NCBI RefSeq assembly: GCF_013213835.1
Contig: NZ_JABSSU010000015.1
Span: forward strand, 1-47,500
Length of the DNA: 47,500 nucleotides
Reading direction: 5' to 3'
Source: Winogradskyella sp.
GTDB taxonomy: Bacteria; Bacteroidota; Bacteroidia; Flavobacteriales; Flavobacteriaceae
Made by a program: the position numbers and the translations under genes. Below, piece after piece: positions 27,255-35,229 of the stretch. The notes under the pieces are model-generated. The model did no database searches. It was not told where the DNA came from and saw only the letters and a program-made list of their open reading frames with translations. The stretch's first letter is position 1; each line of letters opens with the position of its first letter.

Positions 27255-28107
27255 TTGCTTTAAGGCTTAAGTCCATATTATAGACTGAATGCGTTAATGC
27301 TCCTGAAGAAATATAATCTACTCCACATTCTGCATAATGACGAACCGTGTTTTCGTTTATGCCACCCGAAGATTCCGTAAGACATTGGTTACCAATTAAC
27401 TCAACTGCTTTGCGCGTATCCTCGTAATTGAAATTATCTATTAGAATTCGATACACTCCACCACAATCTAAAATTTCTTTTATTTCTTCTAGGTTTCTTG
27501 CTTCAACAATAATCTTTAAATCTCTATTTGTTTCTTTTAGATATTTCTTGGTTTTATCAATTGCTTTAGATACTCCACCTGCAAAATCAATATGGTTGTC
27601 CTTTAACATAATCATATCGTATAATGCAAACCTGTGGTTTTCTCCACCTCCAATTTTAACTGCCCATTTCTCAAGTGCACGTATGCCTGGTGTCGTCTTT
27701 CTGGTATCTAATATTTTAGTTCCTGTACCTTCTAATAAGTCAACAAAGGTTTTTGTTTTAGTTGCAATTGCACTCATACGCTGCATGGCATTAAGTACCA
27801 AACGCTCAGCTTTTAAAATAGATAAAGACGCACCTTCAACATAAAATGCAATATCACCATACTTAACTTCAGTTCCATCTTCAATTAATGTTTCAACTTT
27901 TAGGTCTACATCCACATAAGCAAACACTTGTTTTGCAAATTCAACTCCAGCAAGGATGCCTTCATCTTTTACTAAAAGTTTTGCTTTACCTTGCGTTGAA
28001 GCAGGAATACAAGCCAAAGAACTATGATCTCCATCACCAACATCTTCTCTTATGGCATTTGAAATTATGAGTTCTATTTCTTTATCGAATTGTTCTTTTG
28101 AAATCAT
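27250..28107 (-). CDS. nadC: Nicotinate-nucleotide diphosphorylase (carboxylating)
   Basis: Quinolinate phosphoribosyltransferase: quinolinate plus PRPP to nicotinate mononucleotide, CO2 and PPi, in NAD synthesis. The 285-aa sequence has EDVGDGDHSS (early), the substrate-binding LDTRKTTPGIRALEKWAVKIGGG and NHRFALYDMIMLKDNHI, and a C-terminal ISSGALTHSV. It starts 25 bp from the divergent gene at 28133, so the two promoters must overlap the neighbouring coding sequences. Confidence 0.97.
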   Translation of the reverse strand: MISKEQFDKEIELIISNAIREDVGDGDHSSLACIPASTQGKAKLLVKDEGILAGVEFAKQVFAYVDVDLKVETLIEDGTEVKYGDIAFYVEGASLSILKAERLVLNAMQRMSAIATKTKTFVDLLEGTGTKILDTRKTTPGIRALEKWAVKIGGGENHRFALYDMIMLKDNHIDFAGGVSKAIDKTKKYLKETNRDLKIIVEARNLEEIKEILDCGGVYRILIDNFNYEDTRKAVELIGNQCLTESSGGINENTVRHYAECGVDYISSGALTHSVYNMDLSLKAI

Positions 28108-28132
28108 TACATTTATGTTTTAACCACAACCT

Positions 28133-29029
28133 ATGAGAAAAACGTTATGTTTTTTAATTGCTCTATTAGGCAGTTATACTTTTCACTGTCAAAACAAAGA
28201 TAAACGTAATATCTATCTAAACGAAGAATTTCGAAATATCGACAAAAGTGAATTCAAAAAAAAGAAAAAAAGTTACCTATACCATGAAAGAATTAAAAAG
28301 ACAGATTCCGGAAAAGTACATTATTTAATCTTATCAGAAGAGTTTGGTACTTTACAAGATTCAACTTTTGAAAATCTTAAGAATAAAATCAACAAAAACT
28401 ACAACCTAAATTTAAATAAAACATTAGTCATACATTATAGAGACACACTTTACAGCTATAAAGCTCTGAAAAAATATCGAAATCCACATTTTATTTTTAG
28501 AATGGTAAATGGAGATACCGTAAATATATCTACAACTCCAGGACTTTTTTTAAAGAATAGGATTGACTTTGATGACTACCAAAAAAAATGCAAAAAGGAA
28601 TCAATAAGACTCAATATCAATCATCTACATATATACTCTACTAGATTTGAAGATTCACATATTTACGAAAATATGCAATGGAAAAAAATGAATACATATT
28701 TGAAAGATACATTTTTTAAATATAGCTCAGGTGTTTTAATAATTAAACCAAATGGACAGTATTACCGATTCAATGAAACAACTGAAGATTGGGTAAAGTC
28801 GGTCATAGAATACAAAGAATGGTCAATTCTTATTAATGACTTCGAAACTGCGAGAAGATTATCTCAAAAAAAACGGATAAAACGATTCAAATATAAACAA
28901 CCGACAAGAGCAAGACGTAAACCTATTCAAATAACACCAGATATGACCAAAAAGCAAATAAAAAAGACATTTGAACAGCATAGTTTAAATCAACCAACTA
29001 CTAACTCTTGTTATAGTTCTGACTATTAG
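28133..29029 (+). CDS. Exported protein of unknown function
   Basis: 298 aa. The N-terminus (MRKTLCFLIALLGSYTFHC) is a signal peptide, possibly with lipidation at the Cys. The mature part is very rich in Lys, Asn and Tyr, with basic clusters (KKKKKSYLYHERIKK; KKRIKRFKYKQPTRARRK), and I recognise no domain or catalytic motif. It has short beta-like segments (VHYLILSEEFG, LIIKPNGQYYRF). It begins only 25 bp from the start of the divergent nadC gene. Confidence 0.8.
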   Translation: MRKTLCFLIALLGSYTFHCQNKDKRNIYLNEEFRNIDKSEFKKKKKSYLYHERIKKTDSGKVHYLILSEEFGTLQDSTFENLKNKINKNYNLNLNKTLVIHYRDTLYSYKALKKYRNPHFIFRMVNGDTVNISTTPGLFLKNRIDFDDYQKKCKKESIRLNINHLHIYSTRFEDSHIYENMQWKKMNTYLKDTFFKYSSGVLIIKPNGQYYRFNETTEDWVKSVIEYKEWSILINDFETARRLSQKKRIKRFKYKQPTRARRKPIQITPDMTKKQIKKTFEQHSLNQPTTNSCYSSDY

Positions 29030-29129
29030 ATTTAATGAAACGCAGAACACTAGACAAAATCACAAGATGTTTTTACCAACAACCCATTTAAAGTTATAAA
29101 TTTAACCCTGATTCTAACTAAATCTAAAT

Positions 29130-29729
29130 ATGAAAGACATTAATTTCCCTATAAATCTAGTATTTAATATTGGCACAATTGCCAATGACTTTTCTGCTAC
29201 TGATGCCAATAACAAAACGATAGCTTATGTAAAGCAAAAGTTATTTAAGCTCAAAGAAGATGTATTAGTTTACAGTGATGAAAACAAATCTCAAATTAAC
29301 TATACCATCAAAGCAGATAGATGGATAGATTTTTCTGCAGCTTACAGTATTAAGGACGAAAGAACCAAGAAAGAATTAGGTAAAATTGCTCGTAAAGGAT
29401 GGCGATCTCTTTGGAAAGCCGAATATGACATTATTGACCAACATCAAAAACCACAGTATAAGATTAAAGAAAAGAGCGCACTGACACGTTTGTTAGATAG
29501 TCTTTTTGGTGAAATTCCGATTCTTAGTTTCTTCACAGGTTATTTATTTAACCCAACATATCTTGTAACCGACAATTATAACAACGTGATTGTTGAAATG
29601 AAAAAAGAGCCTTCATTTTTTGGTCGTAAATTTTCCATTACCAAGAATAGAGACATCGATCAAGATGATCAAGAACGTGTTATTTTAAGTTTAATGATGA
29701 TGGTTCTTTTAGAAAGACGTCGAGGTTAA
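29130..29729 (+). CDS. LURP-one/Tubby-like fold protein
   Basis: 199 aa, soluble. The sequence begins with a beta-strand pattern, FPINLVFNIGTIANDFSATDANNKTIAYVKQ being typical of the LURP-one-related (scramblase/Tubby C-terminal-like) family, then repeats the pattern around YSIKDERTKKELGKIARKGWRSLWKAEYDI. A hydrophobic stretch near 130-147 (IPILSFFTGYLFNPTYLV) would be the central helix of the fold. The biochemical role of bacterial members is unknown. It sits 15 bp before rlmH, so it is probably in the same transcript. The family call is from pattern memory. Confidence 0.7.
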   Translation: MKDINFPINLVFNIGTIANDFSATDANNKTIAYVKQKLFKLKEDVLVYSDENKSQINYTIKADRWIDFSAAYSIKDERTKKELGKIARKGWRSLWKAEYDIIDQHQKPQYKIKEKSALTRLLDSLFGEIPILSFFTGYLFNPTYLVTDNYNNVIVEMKKEPSFFGRKFSITKNRDIDQDDQERVILSLMMMVLLERRRG

Positions 29730-29744
29730 TAGGCCTATTCAAAT

Positions 29745-30218
29745 ATGAATATAAAACTCATCACCATTGGAAAAACGGATAATAAAAACCTTCAATCTCT
29801 TATTGAAGATTATGTAAAGCGACTAAGTCACTACATAAAATTTGAGTTTGATATTGTACCAGACATAAAGAACACAAAGCACCTTTCAGAATCTCAACAA
29901 AAAGAAAAGGAAGGCGATTTATTATTATCTAAAACTCAAAATTCTGATGTTTTAATTCTATTGGACGAAAACGGAAAACAAACAGATTCTGTTGCTTTTG
30001 CTAAATATTTGCAAAAACACATGAATTCTGGTATAAAAACTTTAGTATTTGTTATTGGTGGTCCTTACGGGTTTTCTGATGCCTTATACAAAAGAGCTAA
30101 TGGAAAATTGAGTTTGTCTAAAATGACATTTTCGCATCAAATGGTTCGGCTATTTTTTATTGAACAATTATATAGAGGGTTTACAATTTTAAAGAACGAA
30201 CCCTATCATCACAGATAA
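29745..30218 (+). CDS. rlmH: 23S rRNA (pseudouridine1915-N3)-methyltransferase
   Basis: A SPOUT-fold methyltransferase acting on helix 69 of 23S rRNA using AdoMet. The 157 aa include VFVIGGPYGFSDAL, the cofactor loop, and the C-terminal signature KMTFSHQMVRLFFIEQLYRG followed by KNEPYHHR, all invariant in the family. Its last codons form one arm of a 15-bp inverted repeat (see 30176-30231). Converges with the hpf-type gene. Confidence 0.97.
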   Translation: MNIKLITIGKTDNKNLQSLIEDYVKRLSHYIKFEFDIVPDIKNTKHLSESQQKEKEGDLLLSKTQNSDVLILLDENGKQTDSVAFAKYLQKHMNSGIKTLVFVIGGPYGFSDALYKRANGKLSLSKMTFSHQMVRLFFIEQLYRGFTILKNEPYHHR

Positions 30219-30231
30219 AATTGTAAACCCT
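30176..30231. terminator. Hairpin at the rlmH stop, one arm inside the coding region
   Basis: A perfect 15-bp inverted repeat, 30176-30190 with 30217-30231, loop 26 nt. The left arm is in the last codons of rlmH, and the right arm begins at the second base of its TAA stop. The T-run after it is weak, so termination is probable but not certain. AACCCT at 30199-30204 offers a competing 6-bp pairing for the left arm. Confidence 0.55.
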
Positions 30232-30244
30232 TTAATCTATACTT

Positions 30245-30544
30245 TTAATGTACTTTATAAATTTGCTTACGTTTTTTTAGCTGACGTGTTAAATCATTAA
30301 TAGTCTCATTGACTGCCATTTCATATGTAGCTTCATTTGAAGTGGCGAAAATTCTTGGTCCAGGAAGACTTAGTTCTATATTACAAATCTTACCTGTATC
30401 ATGATGATTGTCATCATGCTTAATGTAAACTTGTGCAGAGATTAAAAATTCAAATTTATTTGCCAATTTATCTAGTTTTTCTTCAATGAAAGTTGATAGC
30501 GCTTCACTTACATCTGTATTTACATATTGAAAATTTACAGTCAT
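30245..30544 (-). CDS. hpf: Ribosome hibernation/stalling factor, HPF/YfiA family
   Basis: A short (99 aa) ribosome-associated protein that binds the 30S A and P sites and blocks translation in slow growth. It has the family fold order: FQYVNTDVSEALSTFIEEKLDKL, then a beta strand AQVYIKHD, then ICNIELSLPGPRIFATSNEATYEMAVNETINDLTRQLKKRK. It lacks the C-terminal dimerisation domain of long HPF, so it is a short-type protein. It stands alone between rlmH and the glycoside hydrolase. Confidence 0.92.
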   Translation of the reverse strand: MTVNFQYVNTDVSEALSTFIEEKLDKLANKFEFLISAQVYIKHDDNHHDTGKICNIELSLPGPRIFATSNEATYEMAVNETINDLTRQLKKRKQIYKVH

Positions 30545-30643
30545 AGTTCTAATCGATTTAAGTTAATATTTCCTATTTCTAAGATACAAAAATTATATGC
30601 TTTAATACCTGATTGATATCATAAATTTAGCTTATAATATGTA

Positions 30644-32440
30644 TTACTCAAACACGACTTCGTCAATATAAATTTTATGTTTTGTGCCTCTTCCACCTGA
30701 AAAAATCGTTAATCCAGAGCGAATACAACTCATATCTAACCGTTTCGTCTTGATAGTATATTTGGTCCATTCATTGGTTAATTTTATTTCTACAGATTTC
30801 TTAGAACTATCTGGGAATTTTTTATCCTTATCAATTAGCCCAAAACCTATTGTTGCAAAAACATTATATGCATCTGTTTTTGCCCAAAAACTAAAGGTCT
30901 TGGCCTGACTGATATCATAACCACCAAGTATATCACCCCAATCATTTGCAGGATCAACAAAAGCAATACCATACCAACTGTGTATTGCATTATAATCTAT
31001 CTCTATGCACGAATCACCTGAATATTTTTCTTCTTTATGATTATGGTTCACGTTCATATCCTTATAGTTTCCCATATATGCAGATGGGAAATAAGGCATA
31101 TCTTCTCCATCTTTATACACATAAAACGGTAATTCTACTTTTGGGACTTTAAACCTGCGTTTAGCTTCGTCGGCATCCTGTACATTAATTGTATTGGTAT
31201 CAATACCGAGATTATTAAAAGTATCACGTACTAAACAATACACCTTTATCGGTCCGTTTTCTTTTGGTAACTCTATCTCAAAGCCATCTTTAAGATTACC
31301 TCTATAGTTTAAAGGTAAAATAGCATTTCTACGTCGCCTGCTTCCTTCGCGCTGATTATAACTAAAACTTATATCTAAATCTTCATTTTCAAGATCTGAG
31401 ACCTCTAATTCTACAGGAATCCAAGTACCACTTTTATAGGTTTCTTGAGGTAGATTAAAAGCATCTACTTTCGGGACATTATTATTGGGTTTATTGCCTG
31501 TATAAGCTTCTCTAATTGCCCAATATTGCGGTCTGTACTTACCATTAAAATGCGTCATTAACCAAGTTCCACCAAAATCAGTTCCGTTACTATAATGAAA
31601 CACAAAAGCACCTAAATTTGATGGTTTATTAGCTATCCATTCTTTATAACCAGTAGCTATTGCGTCATACTTTTCATTGTCCTTTGGATCTAACTTTACA
31701 CCGTTTTTTTGTGCTGTAATATCCCATTCACCGGTAACACCAAATTCGGTGATGATATATGGTTTATCAATGCTACGTTTGTCTAATTCTTCTTGTAAAA
31801 AGTTTGCGCCAATGCCGTAACTGTTTAATCCATAAATATCCAATGAGGGCACATATGTTTCCCACCAATCAAGACCAAAAGTCCAAGCTTCAACCGAAGT
31901 AATAGGATGATTTTCATCCAGCGATTTTATCTTACTACAGATACGTTCCAATAATTTTGAATAGGCCAACTTCTCGTCATCTGTGGCCATATTTAGATAC
32001 ACTTCATTACCAATTCCCCAAGTTAAAACCGCCGGATGATCTTTATAAGTTTCTACCACTTTAATAGCACTATCAAACATGGCTTCCATGCCTTTTGTAT
32101 CTTTTAAATAATCAAAATGGTCATCGTCTTCCATACCAGGTCTTCCATGTCTCATCCATATACCAACCATAACTTTTATACCATTGGCGTCAGCAGCATC
32201 TAACAATGCTCTTGTATTTTCACCTGTAGCCCATGTTCTAATGGCATTGACACCTAAGAATCTTAAATCTTTAAAATAGGCATCATAATTATCAACATCA
32301 TTATCGTAGCCAAAGGTGGCACCTTTAATTTCAAAAGGTTTGCCATCTACTAATAATGACCATTGTCCATCTGTTTTTTGCGTTGTCACCTGAGCATTTA
32401 CTGATAAACCAAGAAATAGTAAAATAATTAAAAGTCGCAT
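30644..32440 (-). CDS. Secreted clan-A glycoside hydrolase with C-terminal CBM-like domain
   Basis: 598 aa with signal peptide MRLLIILLFLGLSVNA. A TIM barrel (~25-330) resembles GH2-like or glucanosyltransferase (GH72)-like enzymes: acid/base Glu146 in WGIGNEV and nucleophile Glu232 in IITEFGV, with the NxxF-type strand FLGVNAIRTW. The C-terminal ~165 residues form a beta-sandwich typical of carbohydrate-binding modules and end DEVVFE. The substrate is unknown, perhaps a beta-glucan. The start was chosen at ATG 32440 because a longer start (TTG at 32458) lies inside a promoter element. Confidence 0.85.
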   Translation of the reverse strand: MRLLIILLFLGLSVNAQVTTQKTDGQWSLLVDGKPFEIKGATFGYDNDVDNYDAYFKDLRFLGVNAIRTWATGENTRALLDAADANGIKVMVGIWMRHGRPGMEDDDHFDYLKDTKGMEAMFDSAIKVVETYKDHPAVLTWGIGNEVYLNMATDDEKLAYSKLLERICSKIKSLDENHPITSVEAWTFGLDWWETYVPSLDIYGLNSYGIGANFLQEELDKRSIDKPYIITEFGVTGEWDITAQKNGVKLDPKDNEKYDAIATGYKEWIANKPSNLGAFVFHYSNGTDFGGTWLMTHFNGKYRPQYWAIREAYTGNKPNNNVPKVDAFNLPQETYKSGTWIPVELEVSDLENEDLDISFSYNQREGSRRRRNAILPLNYRGNLKDGFEIELPKENGPIKVYCLVRDTFNNLGIDTNTINVQDADEAKRRFKVPKVELPFYVYKDGEDMPYFPSAYMGNYKDMNVNHNHKEEKYSGDSCIEIDYNAIHSWYGIAFVDPANDWGDILGGYDISQAKTFSFWAKTDAYNVFATIGFGLIDKDKKFPDSSKKSVEIKLTNEWTKYTIKTKRLDMSCIRSGLTIFSGGRGTKHKIYIDEVVFE

Positions 32441-32455
32441 GGCGTGGTTTTTTCT

Positions 32456-32463
32456 CAAATTTA
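32456..32463 (-). promoter_or_regulatory. -7 promoter element of the glycoside hydrolase gene
   Basis: On the minus strand TAAATTTG, a perfect TAnnTTTG match. The expected transcription start (~32449) is only about 9 nt before the ATG at 32440 and excludes the TTG at 32458 as a start. Confidence 0.55.
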
Positions 32464-32479
32464 ATCTTTTAGATATTAT

Positions 32480-32487
32480 TACTTTTG
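32480..32487 (+). promoter_or_regulatory. -7 promoter element of rdgB
   Basis: TACTTTTG matches TAnnTTTG perfectly and lies 19 nt before the ATG. It is divergent with the hydrolase promoter in a 66-bp intergenic region. Confidence 0.55.
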
Positions 32488-32506
32488 AAGTTTAACACCT
32501 ATTTAT

Positions 32507-33082
32507 ATGAAAATCGTCTTTGCTACCAACAATAAAAACAAACTAAAAGAAGTACAAAGCTTAGTACCTCTCAACATTAAACTTTTAAGTTTAGAAGATA
32601 TTAATTGTACTGTAGACATTCCTGAAACACAAGCTACGATTGAAGGTAATGCCATCCAAAAAGCAGAATACGTCAAAAATAATTATGGCTTTGACTGCTT
32701 TGCTGACGATACAGGTTTAGAGGTTAATGCTTTAAATGGCGAACCTGGTGTCTTTTCGGCACGTTATGCTGGCCCACAGCGCAATGCTCAAGATAATATG
32801 AATAAGCTACTGCGAGAATTAGCCGATAAGAATTCTAGAAAAGCACAGTTTAAAACAGTCATTGCATTACATCTTAATGGTAAGCTAGAAACTTTCACAG
32901 GCATTTGTAAAGGTGAAATTACATTAGAAAAATATGGAGATAAAGGTTTTGGTTACGACCCAATTTTTAAACCAGATGGTTACAATGAAACTTTTGCCGA
33001 AATGGATTTAGATTTGAAAAATAAAATAGGTCATCGTGGAAAAGCAGTTCTAGAGTTAATAAATCGTCTAAATAATTTATAA
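32507..33082 (+). CDS. rdgB: Non-canonical purine NTP pyrophosphatase (dITP/XTP)
   Basis: Cleans ITP, dITP and XTP out of the nucleotide pool, hydrolysing them to monophosphates. The 191-aa protein carries the family motifs [12 protein letters not shown] near the start, [23 protein letters not shown] around residues 66-88 and GFGYDPIF near 147. Divergent from the glycoside hydrolase. The next gene, trmD, has its own promoter. Confidence 0.96.
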   Translation: MKIVFATNNKNKLKEVQSLVPLNIKLLSLEDINCTVDIPETQATIEGNAIQKAEYVKNNYGFDCFADDTGLEVNALNGEPGVFSARYAGPQRNAQDNMNKLLRELADKNSRKAQFKTVIALHLNGKLETFTGICKGEITLEKYGDKGFGYDPIFKPDGYNETFAEMDLDLKNKIGHRGKAVLELINRLNNL

Positions 33083-33169
33083 GATTCTTATTTACAAAGG
33101 AATTTGTCATCAGGGAAAAGCAGTACAATTACTCATCAGATTTATAAACAATCATTCGCTGCAATAAAT

Positions 33170-33177
33170 TATCTTTG
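33170..33177 (+). promoter_or_regulatory. -7 promoter element of trmD
   Basis: TATCTTTG, a perfect TAnnTTTG, embedded in AATTATCTTTGCA. It ends 20 nt before the trmD ATG. The same 13-mer precedes rplS at 33967-33979. Confidence 0.65.
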
Positions 33178-33197
33178 CAAACCAGAAAAGCACAATT

Positions 33198-33875
33198 ATG
33201 CGCATTGACATCATTACTGTATTACCAGAACTTTTAAAAAGTCCGTTTGAAGCTTCAATCTTAAAACGTGCAATTGATGCAGATTTGGTAGAAGTTCACT
33301 TTCATAATTTAAGAGACTACACAACCGATAATTATAAATCTATCGACGATTATCAATTTGGTGGTGGCGCAGGTATGGTTATGATGATAGAACCTATAGA
33401 TAAGTGTATTTCTGGACTTCAGGCAGAACGCGATTACGACGAGATTATTTATATGACACCAGATGGCGAACGTCTCAATCAAAGTATTGCCAATCAGGTT
33501 TCGTTAAAAGAAAACATTATTATTCTTTGTGGTCATTATAAAGGTGTAGACCAACGCGTAAGAGATAAATTCATAACTAGAGAAATATCAATTGGGGATT
33601 ATGTGCTTTCTGGTGGCGAACTTGGTGCAGCAGTGTTGTGCGATGCAGTAATTAGATTAATTCCAGGTGTATTAGGCAACGAAACTTCCGCATTAACAGA
33701 TTCGTTTCAAGACAATTTATTGGCACCACCAATTTACACCAGACCACGAGACTATAAAGGCATGAAAGTTCCTGAAGTTTTATTTAGTGGTAATTTTGGC
33801 GAAATTGAAAAATGGCGCGAGGAACAAGCCTATAAAAGAACACAAGAAAGACGACCAGACCTTTTGGAGGAATAA
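33198..33875 (+). CDS. trmD: tRNA (guanosine37-N1)-methyltransferase
   Basis: A SPOUT methyltransferase that makes m1G37 in tRNAs reading CNN codons and prevents +1 frameshifting. The 225 aa show the knot motifs [24 protein letters not shown] and [27 protein letters not shown], and the C-terminal helix [18 protein letters not shown]. It lies 175 bp upstream of rplS, as in the widespread rpsP-trmD-rplS order, although rpsP and rimM are not here. Confidence 0.97.
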   Translation: MRIDIITVLPELLKSPFEASILKRAIDADLVEVHFHNLRDYTTDNYKSIDDYQFGGGAGMVMMIEPIDKCISGLQAERDYDEIIYMTPDGERLNQSIANQVSLKENIIILCGHYKGVDQRVRDKFITREISIGDYVLSGGELGAAVLCDAVIRLIPGVLGNETSALTDSFQDNLLAPPIYTRPRDYKGMKVPEVLFSGNFGEIEKWREEQAYKRTQERRPDLLEE

Positions 33876-33931
33876 TACTTAGTAATAAGTGTTTAGTGTA
33901 AAGTATAAAGTCTCTGCTTACTAAAGCTAAA

Positions 33932-33966
33932 ACTTTTAACTTATTACTTTCTACTTCTAACTTTTT
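33932..33966. repeat. 7-bp tandem repeat ACTTnnn, five units
   Basis: Five consecutive heptamers beginning ACTT (33932, 33939, 33946, 33953, 33960) immediately before the rplS promoter. The variant ACTTCTA also occurs twice in tandem at 25779-25792 and once at 2132. Confidence 0.7.
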
Positions 33967-33969
33967 AAT

Positions 33970-33977
33970 TATCTTTG
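33970..33977 (+). promoter_or_regulatory. -7 promoter element of rplS
   Basis: TATCTTTG, a perfect TAnnTTTG. It ends 73 nt before the rplS ATG, giving a leader of about 65 nt that may hold an autoregulatory site, although I cannot show one. Confidence 0.6.
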
Positions 33978-34050
33978 CAGCCAATTTTAGATTAACCTCT
34001 GGCGAGAATCGTGAATGTTGATTTGAAACAACTATTAAAAAAAAGAAAAA

Positions 34051-34401
34051 ATGAATTCTTTAGTAAAATTTGTACAAGACGAATTTGTTACCAAAAATGA
34101 CATTCCAGAATTTAGTGCTGGTGATACTATTACAGTATACTACGAGATTAAAGAAGGAAACAAAACACGTACACAGTTCTTTAAAGGTGTAGTATTACAA
34201 CGTAAAGGTTCTGGTGCATCAGAAACTTTTACAATCCGTAAAATGTCTGGTACTGTTGGTGTAGAGCGTATTTTCCCAATTAACTTACCAGCTTTACAAA
34301 AGATTGAAGTTAATAAGCGTGGTAAAGTACGTAGAGCGAGAATCTTCTACTTTAGAGGTCTTACTGGTAAAAAAGCAAGAATTAAAGAAGTTAGAAAATA
34401 A
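34051..34401 (+). CDS. rplS: 50S ribosomal protein L19
   Basis: A ribosomal protein at the subunit interface. The 116-aa sequence has FSAGDTITVYYEIKEG, FKGVVLQRKGSGASETFTIRK, GVERIFPINLPALQKIEV and the end RARIFYFRGLTGKKARIKEV, typical of L19. It has its own promoter and a strong terminator at 34422. Confidence 0.98.
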   Translation: MNSLVKFVQDEFVTKNDIPEFSAGDTITVYYEIKEGNKTRTQFFKGVVLQRKGSGASETFTIRKMSGTVGVERIFPINLPALQKIEVNKRGKVRRARIFYFRGLTGKKARIKEVRK

Positions 34402-34421
34402 TCTAACGCACATAACATTAC

Positions 34422-34450
34422 AAAGCCTTCGAATATCGAAGGCTTTTTTC
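34422..34450 (+). terminator. Terminator of rplS
   Basis: An 11-bp perfect stem (34422-34432 with 34436-34446) around GCCTTCGA, 3-nt loop, T tail. Confidence 0.9.
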
Positions 34451-34507
34451 GTTATTAACATTTGTTAATAAGTGCGGTTTATAAACAGTTGATAATAAAA
34501 CTCTTAA

Positions 34508-35185
34508 AATATTTGGAATATTGTAATTATAATCTAAATTAGCTGAAGATTTAACAAAGAAAGTAATTTAAGTTTAAGTTATATTCAGTTATTTAGTTAA
34601 GTCTTTATGAAGTAACGTTCTTTATATTTTGAGATAGTTTTTTGAGGTTAGTGAGCGGCTTGTGTAGACAAGTATTGCGTAGTTAGCCAAGATATTTTAA
34701 AGCACTTGGTTGTAGAGCATCAAGTATTGAAGATTAATTAAAGTAAACGAAGTATTGTTGTTAAGATCAAAAGAGCAATCGATTGATGTTAAAGCTATAT
34801 TAACTCGAACAAATTTTACTTAAAATTAAAAATGATGTTCAATAAAGCAATTGAGGAAGTTTTAGAATTGAAAGCTTGAAAAAGTAGTTTGATCGCAAGT
34901 GAAAACGAAAATATAGAGCAATGTTTTTGAACGTACTTGACACGAAAGTGGATAGTAAAGAATAAAACATCAAGAAAAACATGATCTCATTAGAAACAAA
35001 GTAGTGACGAGTAAATACATTTTGAAAGTTGTGAAATGTTTCACTGAAACTGGAAACCTTGAACCGAAAAGGATGATGGTAATTACCATGCAGCTGAGTT
35101 AGTGAAAGCTAAATAGGTCACGTTAGTACGGTTTTAATTGAAAGCCATGTCAAAGTAGTAGTACTACAGTGATATGGCTTTTTTT
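34508..35185 (+). ncRNA. Candidate long structured non-coding RNA
   Basis: No protein frame of note lies between the rplS terminator and 35230, yet the DNA is not random AT. Directly visible: a hairpin CTTGT/ACAAG at 34659-34672 inside a GGC...GCC closure; a second hairpin ACTTG/CAAGT at 34704-34725; both ending in CAAGTATTG, with GAAGTATTG repeated at 34749; GTGAAA/TTTCAC (35031-35044); GGTAATTACC near 35078; then a strong terminator at 35141-35185. A possible promoter is TTG 34489 with AATATTTG at 34508-34515 (one mismatch, 16-nt spacer). An RNA of roughly 600 nt is inferred. It does not match RNase P, tmRNA or SRP RNA landmarks known to me. It could also be derived from an rRNA operon spacer or leader; ends are uncertain. 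Confidence 0.5.
35141..35185 (+). terminator. Terminator of the candidate ncRNA
   Basis: Outer stem AAAGCCATGTC (35141-35151) with GATATGGCTTT (35171-35181), an inner GTAGTA/TACTAC hairpin and a T run. It ends 44 nt before the next ATG. With no ORF upstream, it marks the 3' end of an RNA. Confidence 0.85.
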
Positions 35186-35229
35186 ATTATTCTAAATTTC
35201 AGACTTAAAAATAACTCTATATTTATCTC

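Noticed and set aside
35085..35140. Group II intron domain V (GAAA with GTACGGTT)
   Set aside because: The bases resemble the end of domain V, but the 5' strand does not pair to form its fixed 34-nt hairpin, and there is no reverse transcriptase or clear 5' GTGYG boundary.
34508..35185. RNase P RNA, tmRNA or SRP RNA
   Set aside because: There is no GAGGAAAGTCC with a matching ACAGAA region, no tRNA-like ends with an encoded tag, and no SRP tetraloop core of the right size.
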